From positions 2,418,001 to 2,482,000 of the forward strand of contig NZ_CP062500.1 in assembly GCF_014879975.1 (NCBI RefSeq): 64,000 bases of DNA. Reading direction: 5' to 3'. The DNA is from Vibrio bathopelagicus. Its GTDB lineage: Bacteria > Pseudomonadota > Gammaproteobacteria > Enterobacterales > Vibrionaceae. The translations under genes were made by a program, and so were the position numbers. Shown one piece after another: positions 10,949 through 22,023 of the stretch (position 1 is its first letter; each line of letters starts with the position of its first letter). The notes under the pieces were generated by a model, which made no database searches, was not told where the DNA came from, and was given only the letters and a program-made list of their open reading frames with translations.

Positions 10949-11516
10949 ATCAGCTTTGCTAGGGTTATTTTTCGGAATTCGTGAGTGCTTACTTAACTCA
11001 AATCTACCACATTCACGCTTTACGGTGTACTAAGAAACTGCACCAAGAAACAGTACCAAAAAATATTCCTCTATACTGAGCCTAATCCACCATTTCCATC
11101 GCTGCAAATAAAAGATGTCTATTAACAGGATTAACATATGTGATTGATTAAAAAGACACCATTACTATTAGCACTGACCATAAGATCACCACTAAGTTAC
11201 TATTTAGTTAATAGTTTGTAGTTAATCTCGAATGTGATTTGTTATTAAAATTGATCATTTTTATACCAATTTACTATTGACTGGACTCAATCATTAGCTA
11301 CATTGGTGCTAAAAGGTTTTTCTTAAGCAACCTTAACAATAAGCAAAAAGATGCAACAACAAGGAATTATTACGCAAGGTAGCGTTAATTTCCGTAAGCA
11401 ATGTACGAGATTCAAGTTATCAGCTGAAATCCGTTAGCTGGTAAGAATGATATCAATCGCACTTACGACAATTGATATAACAACGTTAGTAACAAAATGC
11501 ATGAGGGATGTATAGC
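10949..11516. other. Divergent clpS/cspD intergenic region
   Basis: This gap of about 570 bases is AT-rich and must contain promoters for both clpS and cspD. A long 5' leader for cspD is likely, because cold-shock-type mRNAs often have one. I cannot identify a specific operator. Short frames here lack ribosome-binding sites. Confidence 0.5.
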
Positions 11517-11738
11517 ATGGCTACAGGTACAGTAAAATGGTTTAACAACGCCAAAGGGTTTGGCTTTATTTGTCCAGAAGGTGAAGACGGCGATATTTTT
11601 GCGCACTATTCCACAATACAGATGGATGGTTATCGAACCTTAAAAGCGGGTCAGCAAGTCGACTATGAAGTAGAAAGTGGACCTAAAGGCTCCCATGCTA
11701 GTTCCGTTGTTCCTGTCGAAGGCAGCGCCGCTAAATAG
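11517..11738 (+). CDS. cspD: Cold shock-like protein CspD
   Basis: CspD is a single-stranded nucleic-acid-binding protein that inhibits replication in stationary or starved E. coli. The 73-aa protein has the two RNP motifs of the cold-shock fold, KGFGFICPE and DIFAHYSTI. The C-terminal tail is longer than in CspA, as expected for CspD. A frame opens three codons earlier at 11508, but MATGTVKWFN is the family start and GAGGG lies 10 bases upstream. Its place opposite clpS supports cspD rather than another csp paralog. Confidence 0.93.
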   Translation: MATGTVKWFNNAKGFGFICPEGEDGDIFAHYSTIQMDGYRTLKAGQQVDYEVESGPKGSHASSVVPVEGSAAK

Positions 11739-11802
11739 GCGATTGCCAAATCATGTTGACCTCCACCAGCGTTAATTAACGGCTGACAGGTAAGCAGAAT
11801 AC

Positions 11803-11852
11803 TGAAACCGCTCATTTGGTCCCCTTAATACAGGATTAAATGAGCGGTTTTT
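11803..11852 (+). terminator. Terminator of cspD
   Basis: A 13-base perfect inverted repeat, AAACCGCTCATTT / AAATGAGCGGTTT (11805-11817 and 11838-11850), encloses a 20-base loop and ends in TTTTT. It lies 67 bases after the cspD stop. Confidence 0.85.
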
Positions 11853-11933
11853 CGATCTGTGAGGCGATAAAGTAGCTCACAGTACAATTCATCCAAGGAT
11901 GTTCGACTTCAAGCTAGGTCTAGGAAAGCATCA

Positions 11934-11974
11934 TGAAAAAAAGACGCTTTAACATTATCGTTAAAGCGTCTTTC
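11934..11974 (-). terminator. Terminator of icd
   Basis: AAGACGCTTTAAC pairs perfectly with GTTAAAGCGTCTT (11941-11953 and 11960-11972). Read on the minus strand a run of seven T follows. It lies about 90 bases beyond the icd stop. Confidence 0.9.
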
Positions 11975-12060
11975 GTTTTGACTTAATCTATGACTTAACT
12001 GTCAGATCTAGCGACTCGTTAGCAAGCCACTCCATGACTTGCTAACGGTGCGTCTAATCA

Positions 12061-14607
<2,547 letters not shown>

Positions 14608-15336
14608 ATGTCTACTCGCTCTCGAGGCGCATCTAGCTCAGACAAACCAGCTCGTTCTGGTACAACATTAAAACAAAACGGTAATAGACCGGGCCGCAAC
14701 AGTGATAAAAATAACACTGGCAATTCACACAAGAAACCGCACTCAAGTAAACACCGATACAAGGGCAAGCCTACTAGCGCAAAACCCAAAGTATCACTTG
14801 AAGATCGTAAAGTGATTTTGTTCAATAAACCATTCGACACCCTAAGCCAATTCACTGATGGCGAAGGCAGGAAAACACTCGCTGACTTTATTCCGGTTAA
14901 AGATGTTTATGCCGCCGGACGACTTGACCGCGACAGCGAAGGTTTAATGGTATTGACCAACGATGGCATCTTTCAAGCAAAGTTAACTCAACCAAATTCA
15001 AAATCACCAAAGACTTACTGGGTGCAGGTTGAAGGAGCACCTTCTGAGGAAGATTTAGATAAATTGAGAACAGGTGTTGAGCTAAAAGACGGTATGACTC
15101 TGCCTGCAACCGTGGAAGTGATGCAAGAACCTGAAGTGTGGGAAAGAACCCCTCCAGTGCGTTTCAGAGCTGCGATACCAACAACATGGTTAGCCATTAC
15201 TATCATTGAAGGGCGTAACCGGCAGGTAAGACGAATGACAGCAAATATCGGCTTCCCTACCCTACGTCTTATTCGCTATTCGATGGGGAATATGAACGTG
15301 GGTCAGCTTCAGCCTGGTGAGTGGAAAGAGATCTAG
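14608..15336 (+). CDS. rluE: 23S rRNA pseudouridine(2457) synthase RluE
   Basis: RluE isomerises U2457 of 23S rRNA. The 242-aa protein has a basic, low-complexity N-terminal extension of about 65 residues rich in Ser, Lys, Asn and Arg. The RsuA-type catalytic domain follows. The motif [19 protein letters not shown] holds the catalytic aspartate, and [22 protein letters not shown] is the second conserved block. The N-terminal extension probably contacts RNA. AAGGTAG precedes the ATG. Its place opposite icd matches E. coli and favours RluE over RluB or RluF. Confidence 0.93.
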   Translation: MSTRSRGASSSDKPARSGTTLKQNGNRPGRNSDKNNTGNSHKKPHSSKHRYKGKPTSAKPKVSLEDRKVILFNKPFDTLSQFTDGEGRKTLADFIPVKDVYAAGRLDRDSEGLMVLTNDGIFQAKLTQPNSKSPKTYWVQVEGAPSEEDLDKLRTGVELKDGMTLPATVEVMQEPEVWERTPPVRFRAAIPTTWLAITIIEGRNRQVRRMTANIGFPTLRLIRYSMGNMNVGQLQPGEWKEI

Positions 15337-15357
15337 AGTAATAATTCGATAAGTAGA

Positions 15358-15388
15358 GAAATGGTCGCTATATAAGCGGCCATTTTTA
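15358..15388 (+). terminator. Terminator of rluE
   Basis: ATGGTCGCT (15361-15369) pairs with AGCGGCCAT (15376-15384), including one G-T wobble, and TTTTT follows. Confidence 0.85.
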
Positions 15389-15411
15389 TATGCGTTGATA
15401 AATTTCAGGCA

Positions 15412-15442
15412 CAAAAAAGCCAGTCCTAAGACTGGCTTTTAC
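15412..15442 (-). terminator. Terminator of the porin gene
   Basis: AGCCAGTC and GACTGGCT (15418-15425 and 15430-15437) flank the loop CTAA. On the minus strand a T run follows. It lies about 30 bases after the porin stop. Confidence 0.88.
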
Positions 15443-15469
15443 AGCTTTACTTAACTAAGAGTTAGACTA

Positions 15470-16471
15470 TTAGAAGTAGTAGTAAGCAGCTGCGAATACG
15501 TGAGTTTCTTCATCAACGTTATCGAAACCAGAGTCTAGCTCTTGTTTGATATCGATACCCATGTCAATTTTGTCGCTAAGAGTGTACATAGCAGCAACGT
15601 TCATGTAAGACTGGTCGATATCTGAAGCAACGTTAGACTCAGTAGTGTTAGTTGCGTAACCAGCAGCTAGAGTAAGTTGCTCTGTTAGTGCGTAACCAGC
15701 AGAAGCGTAGAAGCCTGTTAGTTTTAGGTCAGTTGTGTTGTTTTCAACACCAACTTTACCATCATCAATCCAAGCGTTAAGACCTAGTTTTAGTTTGTCT
15801 AGAGTTACGTTACCAGAAACAGAAGTTACTGTGTAATCAGAGTCTTCACGAGCTTCGTAGCCAGCGTAGATGTTAAACATTTCTTGCTCTACACCGATGT
15901 AACCATTGTAGCCCATTTCGCCTTTATCGCGGTTATCATCAGTATCGAAAACAGAGATACCGTAAGCGATACCAGAAGTAGCACCTTGGAATTTAGCTAC
16001 ATTGAAGCCATCAGAAGCATCACCAGCAGAAGCACCGAATTCATAAGTCATGTCGCCAGCGCCATCAACTTTATCTAGTGCTGTATCATTTTCCCAACCA
16101 AGAGAGATAACACCAGCATCAGTAGTAAAACCTAACCATGCTTTATCTACGTCAGTAGAAGGGCCTGATTGGATATCAACTTTTTGCTCATCAGAGCTGT
16201 AGTTTAGCTCTAGGTCAGTTTCGAAGTAACCAACCCAACGGTTGTTTTTGTAGCTAATAGCAAGAGTTAGACCAGTAGCCCAATCATCGTAGAATGCTTT
16301 AGTACCTGTATCGTAGTAACCACCAACACCCCATGCACCAGACACAGAGAATTGGTCTTTATGCATGTCGTCGAATTCAAAAACTGGCTTAGAGTTTTGA
16401 GAGCTTGTTTCAACTGCAAACGCAGAAGTTGATACCGCTGCGATAGCTAGCGCTAATAGAGTCTTTTTCAT
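15470..16471 (-). CDS. General porin, OmpT/OmpU-like
   Basis: This is an outer-membrane beta-barrel porin for passive uptake of small solutes. The 333-aa precursor has a signal peptide MKKTLLALAIAAVSTSAFA cut before VETSS. Alternating hydrophobic strands rich in Tyr and Gly follow, and it ends AAAYYYF with the C-terminal Phe needed for Bam-dependent assembly. Codon use looks biased, as in highly expressed genes. It lies next to dinG, the position I recall for ompT in V. cholerae. That suggests OmpT rather than OmpU, but the sequence alone does not settle it. Confidence 0.85.
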   Translation of the reverse strand: MKKTLLALAIAAVSTSAFAVETSSQNSKPVFEFDDMHKDQFSVSGAWGVGGYYDTGTKAFYDDWATGLTLAISYKNNRWVGYFETDLELNYSSDEQKVDIQSGPSTDVDKAWLGFTTDAGVISLGWENDTALDKVDGAGDMTYEFGASAGDASDGFNVAKFQGATSGIAYGISVFDTDDNRDKGEMGYNGYIGVEQEMFNIYAGYEAREDSDYTVTSVSGNVTLDKLKLGLNAWIDDGKVGVENNTTDLKLTGFYASAGYALTEQLTLAAGYATNTTESNVASDIDQSYMNVAAMYTLSDKIDMGIDIKQELDSGFDNVDEETHVFAAAYYYF

Positions 16472-16985
16472 AATAAATCCACTGCCTTTTCTAAGAATGG
16501 GAGATCCTTGCCCGGTTCCCTTTTATTTATTGCGACTGGTCATTACCACTCTTTGTTGGTTAATCACCGTCACTAAATTTCGAGGTCTAGATTGCAAAAG
16601 ATTATCCTGCGTGTCAAATAAACTAAAAATAGACCTAAAAAAAACACAAATACATAAAAATCAAATGCTTACATTTTTTTTCATCATTTTACGAGCAACT
16701 TATCCTTAGTTTTATCAGGAAATATAATAATCCTAAAAATGAACAATACAGAACTTAACACCACAAAAGACATAAATAACAACCTAAATTCAGAATTTAA
16801 CACCTGCAGCTAAGTCTTTTTTAATATTTATATTTCGCAAGATAAATAAAATCGTTAAGTTCCTGATGGTTCAGTTTTTTTTTGTGAACAAGATCTACCT
16901 TTGATTCAAAAGCAAGCTATTTCACGGTAAATGTACCGACTAGTGATATGTGCTACTATCCTCGCTCCGTTACGTAGGTCACAGT
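16472..16985. other. Divergent porin/dinG intergenic region
   Basis: This very AT-rich stretch of about 510 bases holds the porin promoter and leader and the short dinG upstream region. A TGTGA at 16883 has no convincing matching TCACA half-site, so I do not call a CRP site. No LexA box is visible upstream of dinG, although dinG is SOS-induced in E. coli. Confidence 0.5.
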
Positions 16986-19061
16986 ATGCTAACTACTAAA
17001 ATTCAAAAATCCATTCGCACCAGTTATCAAAACCTCCAAGATCAGTTGGACAACTTTGTACCTAGACGTGCTCAAAATTACCTTGTAGCCGAAATTGCGA
17101 AGACACTTTGTGGTCAATACCATAAAAGTAATCGCATGATCGTGGCTGAAGCAGGGACTGGAATCGGAAAATCACTTGCTTATTTAATGGCGGCGATTCC
17201 TGTTGCGGTACTTAACAATCGAAAAATCGTCATTTCAACAGCGACGGTTGCACTTCAAGAACAGCTCGTAAATAAAGATCTCCCTCTATATAGAAGACTT
17301 ACTGATAGAGAGTTCTCTTTTATACTCGCCAAAGGTAGACAGCGTTACTGTTGTTCTGAAAAATTAGCTGCTGCATGTGGGGTTGATGGTGGACAAATGG
17401 CGATGTTCGAATCTAAGCCAATGAAGAAAGACATCGAACAGCTTCAAACCATGTATCGTAGTTTGGCTCAAGGTAAATGGGACGGGGATCGTGACTCATG
17501 GCCTAAACCAATCGACAATATGATTTGGCAAATGATCGTGAGTGATAAGCACAGCTGTAACAACAGTATGCCGACTCATCGAGATTGTCCCTTCCAGAAA
17601 GCACGTTCGGAGCTGGATAAAGTCGATGTGATTATTGCCAATCACAGTTTAGTTATGGCTGATGCAGACCTTGGTGGCGGAGTTATACTCCCTGAACCAG
17701 AAAATAGCATCTATATATTCGATGAAGCTCACCACTTACCACACGTCGCAAGAGACCATTCCTCTGCAGCAGCTAGCTTAAAAGGGGCCGCATCATGGTT
17801 AGAGCGTTTGAATCAATCAATCACCAAACTTTCGGGCTTGGCTGATGAAAAGCGAGTGGGTCGATTCAGAAATGAATTGCAGGATTCTGTACAACAGCTG
17901 ATTCCTACTTTGAGTCAAATGAGCAAACAATTTGACGCTAGCCACTTTGAAGACGGTCTGTATCGTTTCGAGCACGGCGACTTACCAGAATGGTTGGAAA
18001 ACGAATCCAAAGATCTGAAACAGTTGACTCAAAAGACAAGCCAAGCCGTAGCCAAAATCGCCGACCTTATCGCAGAGCGTGTAAAAGATGGAGAACTTTC
18101 GGCAAAGTTAGCAGAGCCAGCTCTGGCTGAAATAGGCTTCTATATACAAAGAACAGAAAATCTTGCTCAAGTTTGGCGTTTAATGGCTGAGCCTAAACGC
18201 GAAAAAGGTGCTCCTTTGGCGCGTTGGCTTGAACTAAGCAAAGAAAACGAAGGGGACTTCGTTGTCAATGTCTCTCCGTTAGAAGTTGGTTGGCAGCTAG
18301 ACCAACAGATTTGGAGCCGCTGCGTCGGTGCTGTGTTAGTTTCAGCGACAATGAGAGCACTTAACTCCTTCAGCTTTTTCTGTCATCAAGCTGGTATCAG
18401 CCAGAAAGAAGAGGATGGAGTACAGTTTTTAGCATTGGCATCACCATTCGATTACCAAAACCAAGCAGAGCTGATCGTTCCAGCGATGAAGTACGAGCCA
18501 CAGGCGCCTCAGTTTACTGAATATCTTATTGAAATTTTGCCTAAGGTAATAGAAGACAACAAAGCCAATCTCGTTCTATTCTCTTCTTACTGGCAAATGA
18601 ACAAAGTTGCCGAAGCTTTGGCAACAGATTTCGTTAAAAAGTCATGGGCTTTACAGGTTCAAGGTGACACCTCACGTACTGAAATCCTAAAAAAACATAA
18701 AAAGCTAATAGACCAAGGTAAAACAAGCGTTCTATTTGGAACTGGCAGCTTTTCTGAAGGTCTTGATTTACCAGGAGAGCTTCTTGAAAACCTGGTCATC
18801 ACCAAGATTCCATTTGGAGTGCCTACCTCACCGGTTGAACAAGCACACTCTGAATATATCGAATCAAGAGGCGGTAATCCCTTCATGCAGATTACCGTTC
18901 CAGAAGCGAGTAAAAAGCTTATTCAATCTGTCGGACGGTTACTGCGTAAAGAAAGAGATTCTGGTAAAGTCACGATCCTTGATCGGCGCATAGTGACGAA
19001 GCGTTACGGGAAATCCTTACTCGACTCGTTACCGCCTTTTAAAAGAACAATAAAATACTAA
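16986..19061 (+). CDS. dinG: ATP-dependent DNA helicase DinG
   Basis: DinG is a 5'-3' superfamily 2 helicase of the XPD type that unwinds R-loops and G-quadruplexes. The 691-aa protein has Walker A AEAGTGIGKS at 54-63, DEAHH at 246-250, and late motifs GSFSEGLDLPG and QSVGRLLRKE. In the iron-sulfur region the cysteines are C122, C123, C131, C191 and C201. The third of the four cluster cysteines of E. coli DinG is replaced here by proline (C-N-N-S-M-P). The frame opens at 16950, but ATG 16986 matches the family N-terminus. No SOS box is visible. Confidence 0.93.
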   Translation: MLTTKIQKSIRTSYQNLQDQLDNFVPRRAQNYLVAEIAKTLCGQYHKSNRMIVAEAGTGIGKSLAYLMAAIPVAVLNNRKIVISTATVALQEQLVNKDLPLYRRLTDREFSFILAKGRQRYCCSEKLAAACGVDGGQMAMFESKPMKKDIEQLQTMYRSLAQGKWDGDRDSWPKPIDNMIWQMIVSDKHSCNNSMPTHRDCPFQKARSELDKVDVIIANHSLVMADADLGGGVILPEPENSIYIFDEAHHLPHVARDHSSAAASLKGAASWLERLNQSITKLSGLADEKRVGRFRNELQDSVQQLIPTLSQMSKQFDASHFEDGLYRFEHGDLPEWLENESKDLKQLTQKTSQAVAKIADLIAERVKDGELSAKLAEPALAEIGFYIQRTENLAQVWRLMAEPKREKGAPLARWLELSKENEGDFVVNVSPLEVGWQLDQQIWSRCVGAVLVSATMRALNSFSFFCHQAGISQKEEDGVQFLALASPFDYQNQAELIVPAMKYEPQAPQFTEYLIEILPKVIEDNKANLVLFSSYWQMNKVAEALATDFVKKSWALQVQGDTSRTEILKKHKKLIDQGKTSVLFGTGSFSEGLDLPGELLENLVITKIPFGVPTSPVEQAHSEYIESRGGNPFMQITVPEASKKLIQSVGRLLRKERDSGKVTILDRRIVTKRYGKSLLDSLPPFKRTIKY

Positions 19062-19189
19062 TTTAGCCATCGTATCGGTGGCTCTGGGTCTACCATCGCT
19101 TGACCTTTGCATTCACAACTGTGCATGGCTAACCCTCAAGTTACCCATGCTGCTGCCCTACCAGCACATAACGAGAACAATAGCTATTT

Positions 19190-19969
19190 ATGGAAATGAT
19201 TGAACCAACCATGTTGGTTGTACTTGCTTTGGTTGCATTTGCAGCTGGCTTTATTGATGCTGTGGCTGGCGGAGGCGGAATGCTAACCGTCCCTGCTTTG
19301 TTATCATTAGGTCTGCCGCCACACATTGCGCTTGGTACCAATAAACTTGCCGCGACCTTTGCCTCATCAACGGCCGCTGTCACTTATTATCGTAAAAAGC
19401 TATTTAAACCTGAATGTTGGATAAACGCGTTCATTGCGACATTAATTGGCGCAACCATAGGTACCCTAGCGGTCGATGCTATTAGCACAGAGTGGCTAGA
19501 GAAAGTTCTACCATTGGTCATTCTGGCTGCCGCAGTCTATACCATTTTTCATAAGACACCGAACGCTAATCACAACGTGTCACCTAAGCCTTGCCCTGTT
19601 CTTAAGAAAAAACAAAAGTACCAAGGGTTCATACTGGGGTTTTATGATGGAGTTGCAGGCCCAGGTACTGGTGCTTTTTGGACGGTTAGCTCTATGGCCC
19701 TTTATCGTCTAAATATATTGCTTGCTTCAGGCCTATCAAAAGCAATGAACTTCACCAGTAACTTCACCTCTCTAGTTACTTTTGCGATCCTTGGGCATAT
19801 CGATTGGGTGCTTGGTTTAACCATGGGTGTATGCTTAATGGCAGGTGCATTCGTAGGGGCACACTCCGCCATTCGTTTTGGCGCCACTTTTATAAGACCT
19901 GTGTTTGTTACTGTTGTTAGCGTTCTTGCGATTAAACTGGCTTACGAAGCGTGGTTTGTAAACTTATAG
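19190..19969 (+). CDS. TauE/SafE (DUF81) family membrane exporter, YfcA-like
   Basis: This is an inner-membrane protein of the TauE/SafE family, proposed to move sulfite or organosulfonates or other anions. The 259-aa protein has about eight membrane segments arranged as two DUF81 halves. The first carries AAGFIDAVAGGGGMLTVPAL and the second FILGFYDGVAGPGTGAFW, the paired family signature. It resembles E. coli YfcA. The substrate cannot be read from the sequence. It sits between dinG and priC, in the same direction. No strong ribosome-binding site precedes the ATG. Confidence 0.85.
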   Translation: MEMIEPTMLVVLALVAFAAGFIDAVAGGGGMLTVPALLSLGLPPHIALGTNKLAATFASSTAAVTYYRKKLFKPECWINAFIATLIGATIGTLAVDAISTEWLEKVLPLVILAAAVYTIFHKTPNANHNVSPKPCPVLKKKQKYQGFILGFYDGVAGPGTGAFWTVSSMALYRLNILLASGLSKAMNFTSNFTSLVTFAILGHIDWVLGLTMGVCLMAGAFVGAHSAIRFGATFIRPVFVTVVSVLAIKLAYEAWFVNL

Positions 19970-19991
19970 CCACCAGCGTTCGGGAAGAGAC

Positions 19992-20540
19992 ATGAATCAT
20001 TTTTCAAAGCTTAAAAGTGTCCTTGATACCTTGATTGGCCATTGCTCTCAAGTTGATAAATCGAGGGGCGCTTACCATCAAGCATTATTCGACAGAACCT
20101 TATTTAAATGTAGTGCGTCTATTTTACTTCCCTACGCAATGGAAGCTCAGACCACCTACCGCACCATATTACGAGAGCAGGCCAATAACCAACTCACTGC
20201 ATCTCGAGCGACTTACCTGACCGATAAGTTAACCAATCAGATAGCAGCTGTCCAAAGAGAGTTAGCCAATCATGATTTAAGGTTAGATCGAAAAAGTAAG
20301 TTGGGGAAAAGTCTCAATGACTTGTATAACGAACTCGCTCAGCACCAAGATTGGCAAAAGCGATTGGTCGATTTAGTACGAATACGAAAATTAGCGTTTG
20401 AATCCGCACCTCGTCACAGCAAGAAAAAAGCGGAAGAGGCCTGGCAGTTAGCAAAAGAACGATTAGAACGCTGCGAAGACTCAATGAAAAATATTGAAAG
20501 ATTGATCAACTTAGAGAACCCTAAGCGAAATGAGCACTGA
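19992..20540 (+). CDS. priC: Primosomal replication protein PriC
   Basis: PriC reloads DnaB at stalled forks independently of PriA. The 182-aa, mostly helical and basic protein matches the family in the N-terminal RTLFKCSA segment (LFDRTLF) and the C-terminal HQDWQKRLVDLVRIRKLAFES with its Arg/Lys-rich end. Sequence identity to E. coli PriC is low, but the linkage is diagnostic: the next gene is rsmS (ybaM), which also neighbours priC in E. coli. GGGAAGAGAC precedes the ATG. Its 3' end overlaps rsmS by 11 bases. Confidence 0.85.
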   Translation: MNHFSKLKSVLDTLIGHCSQVDKSRGAYHQALFDRTLFKCSASILLPYAMEAQTTYRTILREQANNQLTASRATYLTDKLTNQIAAVQRELANHDLRLDRKSKLGKSLNDLYNELAQHQDWQKRLVDLVRIRKLAFESAPRHSKKKAEEAWQLAKERLERCEDSMKNIERLINLENPKRNEH

Positions 20541-20700
20541 TAACACATCGTCACCACTGGATAACGCCTCAGAAGAAGTTAAGTTAGCTGTCGACCTGAT
20601 CTATCTACTCGAAAGCAACGAAATCGACCCAAAAGTAGCGTTAGAGGCAATTAAAATTGTCCAACAAGATTTACAAGCCAAACTAGCATCTAGCATCTAG
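20530..20700 (+). CDS. rsmS: RsmS/YbaM family protein (DUF2496)
   Basis: This short 56-codon gene is easily missed. It begins MSTDNTSSPLDNASEEVKLA, continues through VDLIYLLESNEIDP and ends QQDLQAKLASSI. E. coli YbaM has the same EDVKLAVDLIxLLExN core. RsmS in Pectobacterium affects secondary metabolism and exoenzymes through the Rsm pathway; the molecular role is unclear. It overlaps priC by 11 bases, a linkage shared with E. coli. Its last codons and stop lie in a run of five 7-base repeats, which may explain the poorly conserved C-terminus. Confidence 0.88.
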   Translation: MSTDNTSSPLDNASEEVKLAVDLIYLLESNEIDPKVALEAIKIVQQDLQAKLASSI

Positions 20701-20717
20701 CATCTAGCATCTAGCAT
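20683..20717. repeat. Five tandem copies of a 7-base repeat across the rsmS stop codon
   Basis: CTAGCAT is repeated five times without error from 20683 to 20717. The rsmS stop TAG (20698-20700) lies in the third copy. Because the unit contains TAG, gain or loss of copies beyond the third leaves the protein unchanged and alters only the spacing to roxA, whose ATG is 20 bases after the repeat. Confidence 0.95.
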
Positions 20718-20736
20718 AAATATAGACAGGATTCAC

Positions 20737-21870
20737 ATGTACCAACTTAGCTTTTCTATGCCCGAGTTTCTTGAAAACTACTGGCATAAAAAACCAACCA
20801 TCTTGAAAGGTGGATTCCAAAACTTCGTCGACCCTATTTCACCAGAAGAACTTGCTGGTTTATCGATGGAAGAAGAAGTGGATTCTCGCTTTGTATCTAA
20901 CCTTGATAATAAATGGGAAGCAGAACACGGCCCCTTCTCTGAGGATAAGTTCGGTGAACTCACCGAAACTCATTGGCAACTAGTGGTGCAAGCAGCAAAC
21001 CATTGGCACCAAGGCGCTAACCAGTTGACTGAAGCTTTTCAACAATTGCCAAATTGGTTATTCGACGATCTGATGATCTGCTACTCAGCACCTGAAGGTG
21101 GTGTAGGTCCACATATCGATCAATACGATGTGTTCATCATCCAAGGTCAAGGTAAGCGACAATGGAAGGTTGGAGCAAAAGATATAGGTCAGTACCAAGA
21201 AACCATTCAAGCTTCTGCTCTTCGTCAAATTGAAGGTTTTGATCCAATCATTGATGAAACTTTAGAGCCTGGCGATATTCTTTACATCCCACCAGGCTTC
21301 CCTCATGAAGGAACAACCTTAGAACCTTCAATGAGCTACTCTATTGGTTACCGTTCACCAAAAGAACAGGAGCTAATCAGCAACTTTGCAGATTTTGTAC
21401 TGGCGCATGATATGGGTGACGTTCACCTGCATGATCCTGAATTCAAATCTCAAGATAACTATGGCAAGATTCGCGCGTCTGATTTGAATAACCTAACGGA
21501 GATGTTGATGTCAGCGCTTGAAGAGCCAGAAACTATCAATGACTTCATGGGCTGTCTGCTAAGCCAATCACGCCACCAACTTGATATCGTTGCGCCTGAG
21601 CCGCTATGGACAGCAGAAGAGATCGCTCAACACCTAGAGTCAGAAGGTGAGATCCACCGTGTATCTGGCTTAAAAGCGCTCTACCACGAGAATGAAAGCA
21701 ACACGGCTTACATCAATGGTGAAGTGGTCAAGATTGAAGAAGCGGATTCATCACTACTAAACGTACTTTGTGACGACGAGGTGATTAATTCAGCAACCAT
21801 GTTGTCTCCTTCCGGTGTAACTGTCGTGACTGAATTAGTGAACAAAGGCTACTGGTTCATCGAGGACTAA
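20737..21870 (+). CDS. roxA: Ribosomal protein uL16 3-hydroxylase RoxA (YcfD), JmjC/cupin
   Basis: RoxA is an Fe(II)- and 2-oxoglutarate-dependent oxygenase that hydroxylates an arginine of ribosomal protein L16. The 377-aa protein has the JmjC cupin at about 90-210 with iron ligands His126 and Asp128 in GPHIDQYDVF and His190 in PPGFPHEGTT. A dimerisation helical region and a winged-helix-like C-terminal domain follow, as in E. coli YcfD. AGGATTCAC precedes the ATG. It follows rsmS closely and may be co-transcribed with it. A terminator shared with the next gene ends the unit. Confidence 0.95.
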   Translation: MYQLSFSMPEFLENYWHKKPTILKGGFQNFVDPISPEELAGLSMEEEVDSRFVSNLDNKWEAEHGPFSEDKFGELTETHWQLVVQAANHWHQGANQLTEAFQQLPNWLFDDLMICYSAPEGGVGPHIDQYDVFIIQGQGKRQWKVGAKDIGQYQETIQASALRQIEGFDPIIDETLEPGDILYIPPGFPHEGTTLEPSMSYSIGYRSPKEQELISNFADFVLAHDMGDVHLHDPEFKSQDNYGKIRASDLNNLTEMLMSALEEPETINDFMGCLLSQSRHQLDIVAPEPLWTAEEIAQHLESEGEIHRVSGLKALYHENESNTAYINGEVVKIEEADSSLLNVLCDDEVINSATMLSPSGVTVVTELVNKGYWFIED

Positions 21871-21940
21871 TATCTCGATAACGAGTTACCCTATCCAATA
21901 GTAAAACAGTCCAACAGCCGCTGTTTCTGAAAGACACAAC

Positions 21941-21979
21941 TAAAAAGGGCCAAATGAAATCTTCATTTGGCCCTTTTCT
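21941..21979. terminator. Bidirectional terminator between roxA and the chemoreceptor gene
   Basis: A 16-base perfect inverted repeat, AAAAGGGCCAAATGAA / TTCATTTGGCCCTTTT (21943-21958 and 21962-21977), lies between two convergent genes. Confidence 0.93.
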
Positions 21980-22023
21980 AATTCAATAGTTTACCTAGCC
22001 TTCACCAGCTAAGTCTTAAACAG

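Noticed and set aside
16883..16900. CRP site before the porin gene
   Set aside because: Only the TGTGA half matches; the opposite half-site is poor.
20683..20717. CRISPR-like array
   Set aside because: Units are seven bases and contiguous with no spacers; a simple tandem repeat.
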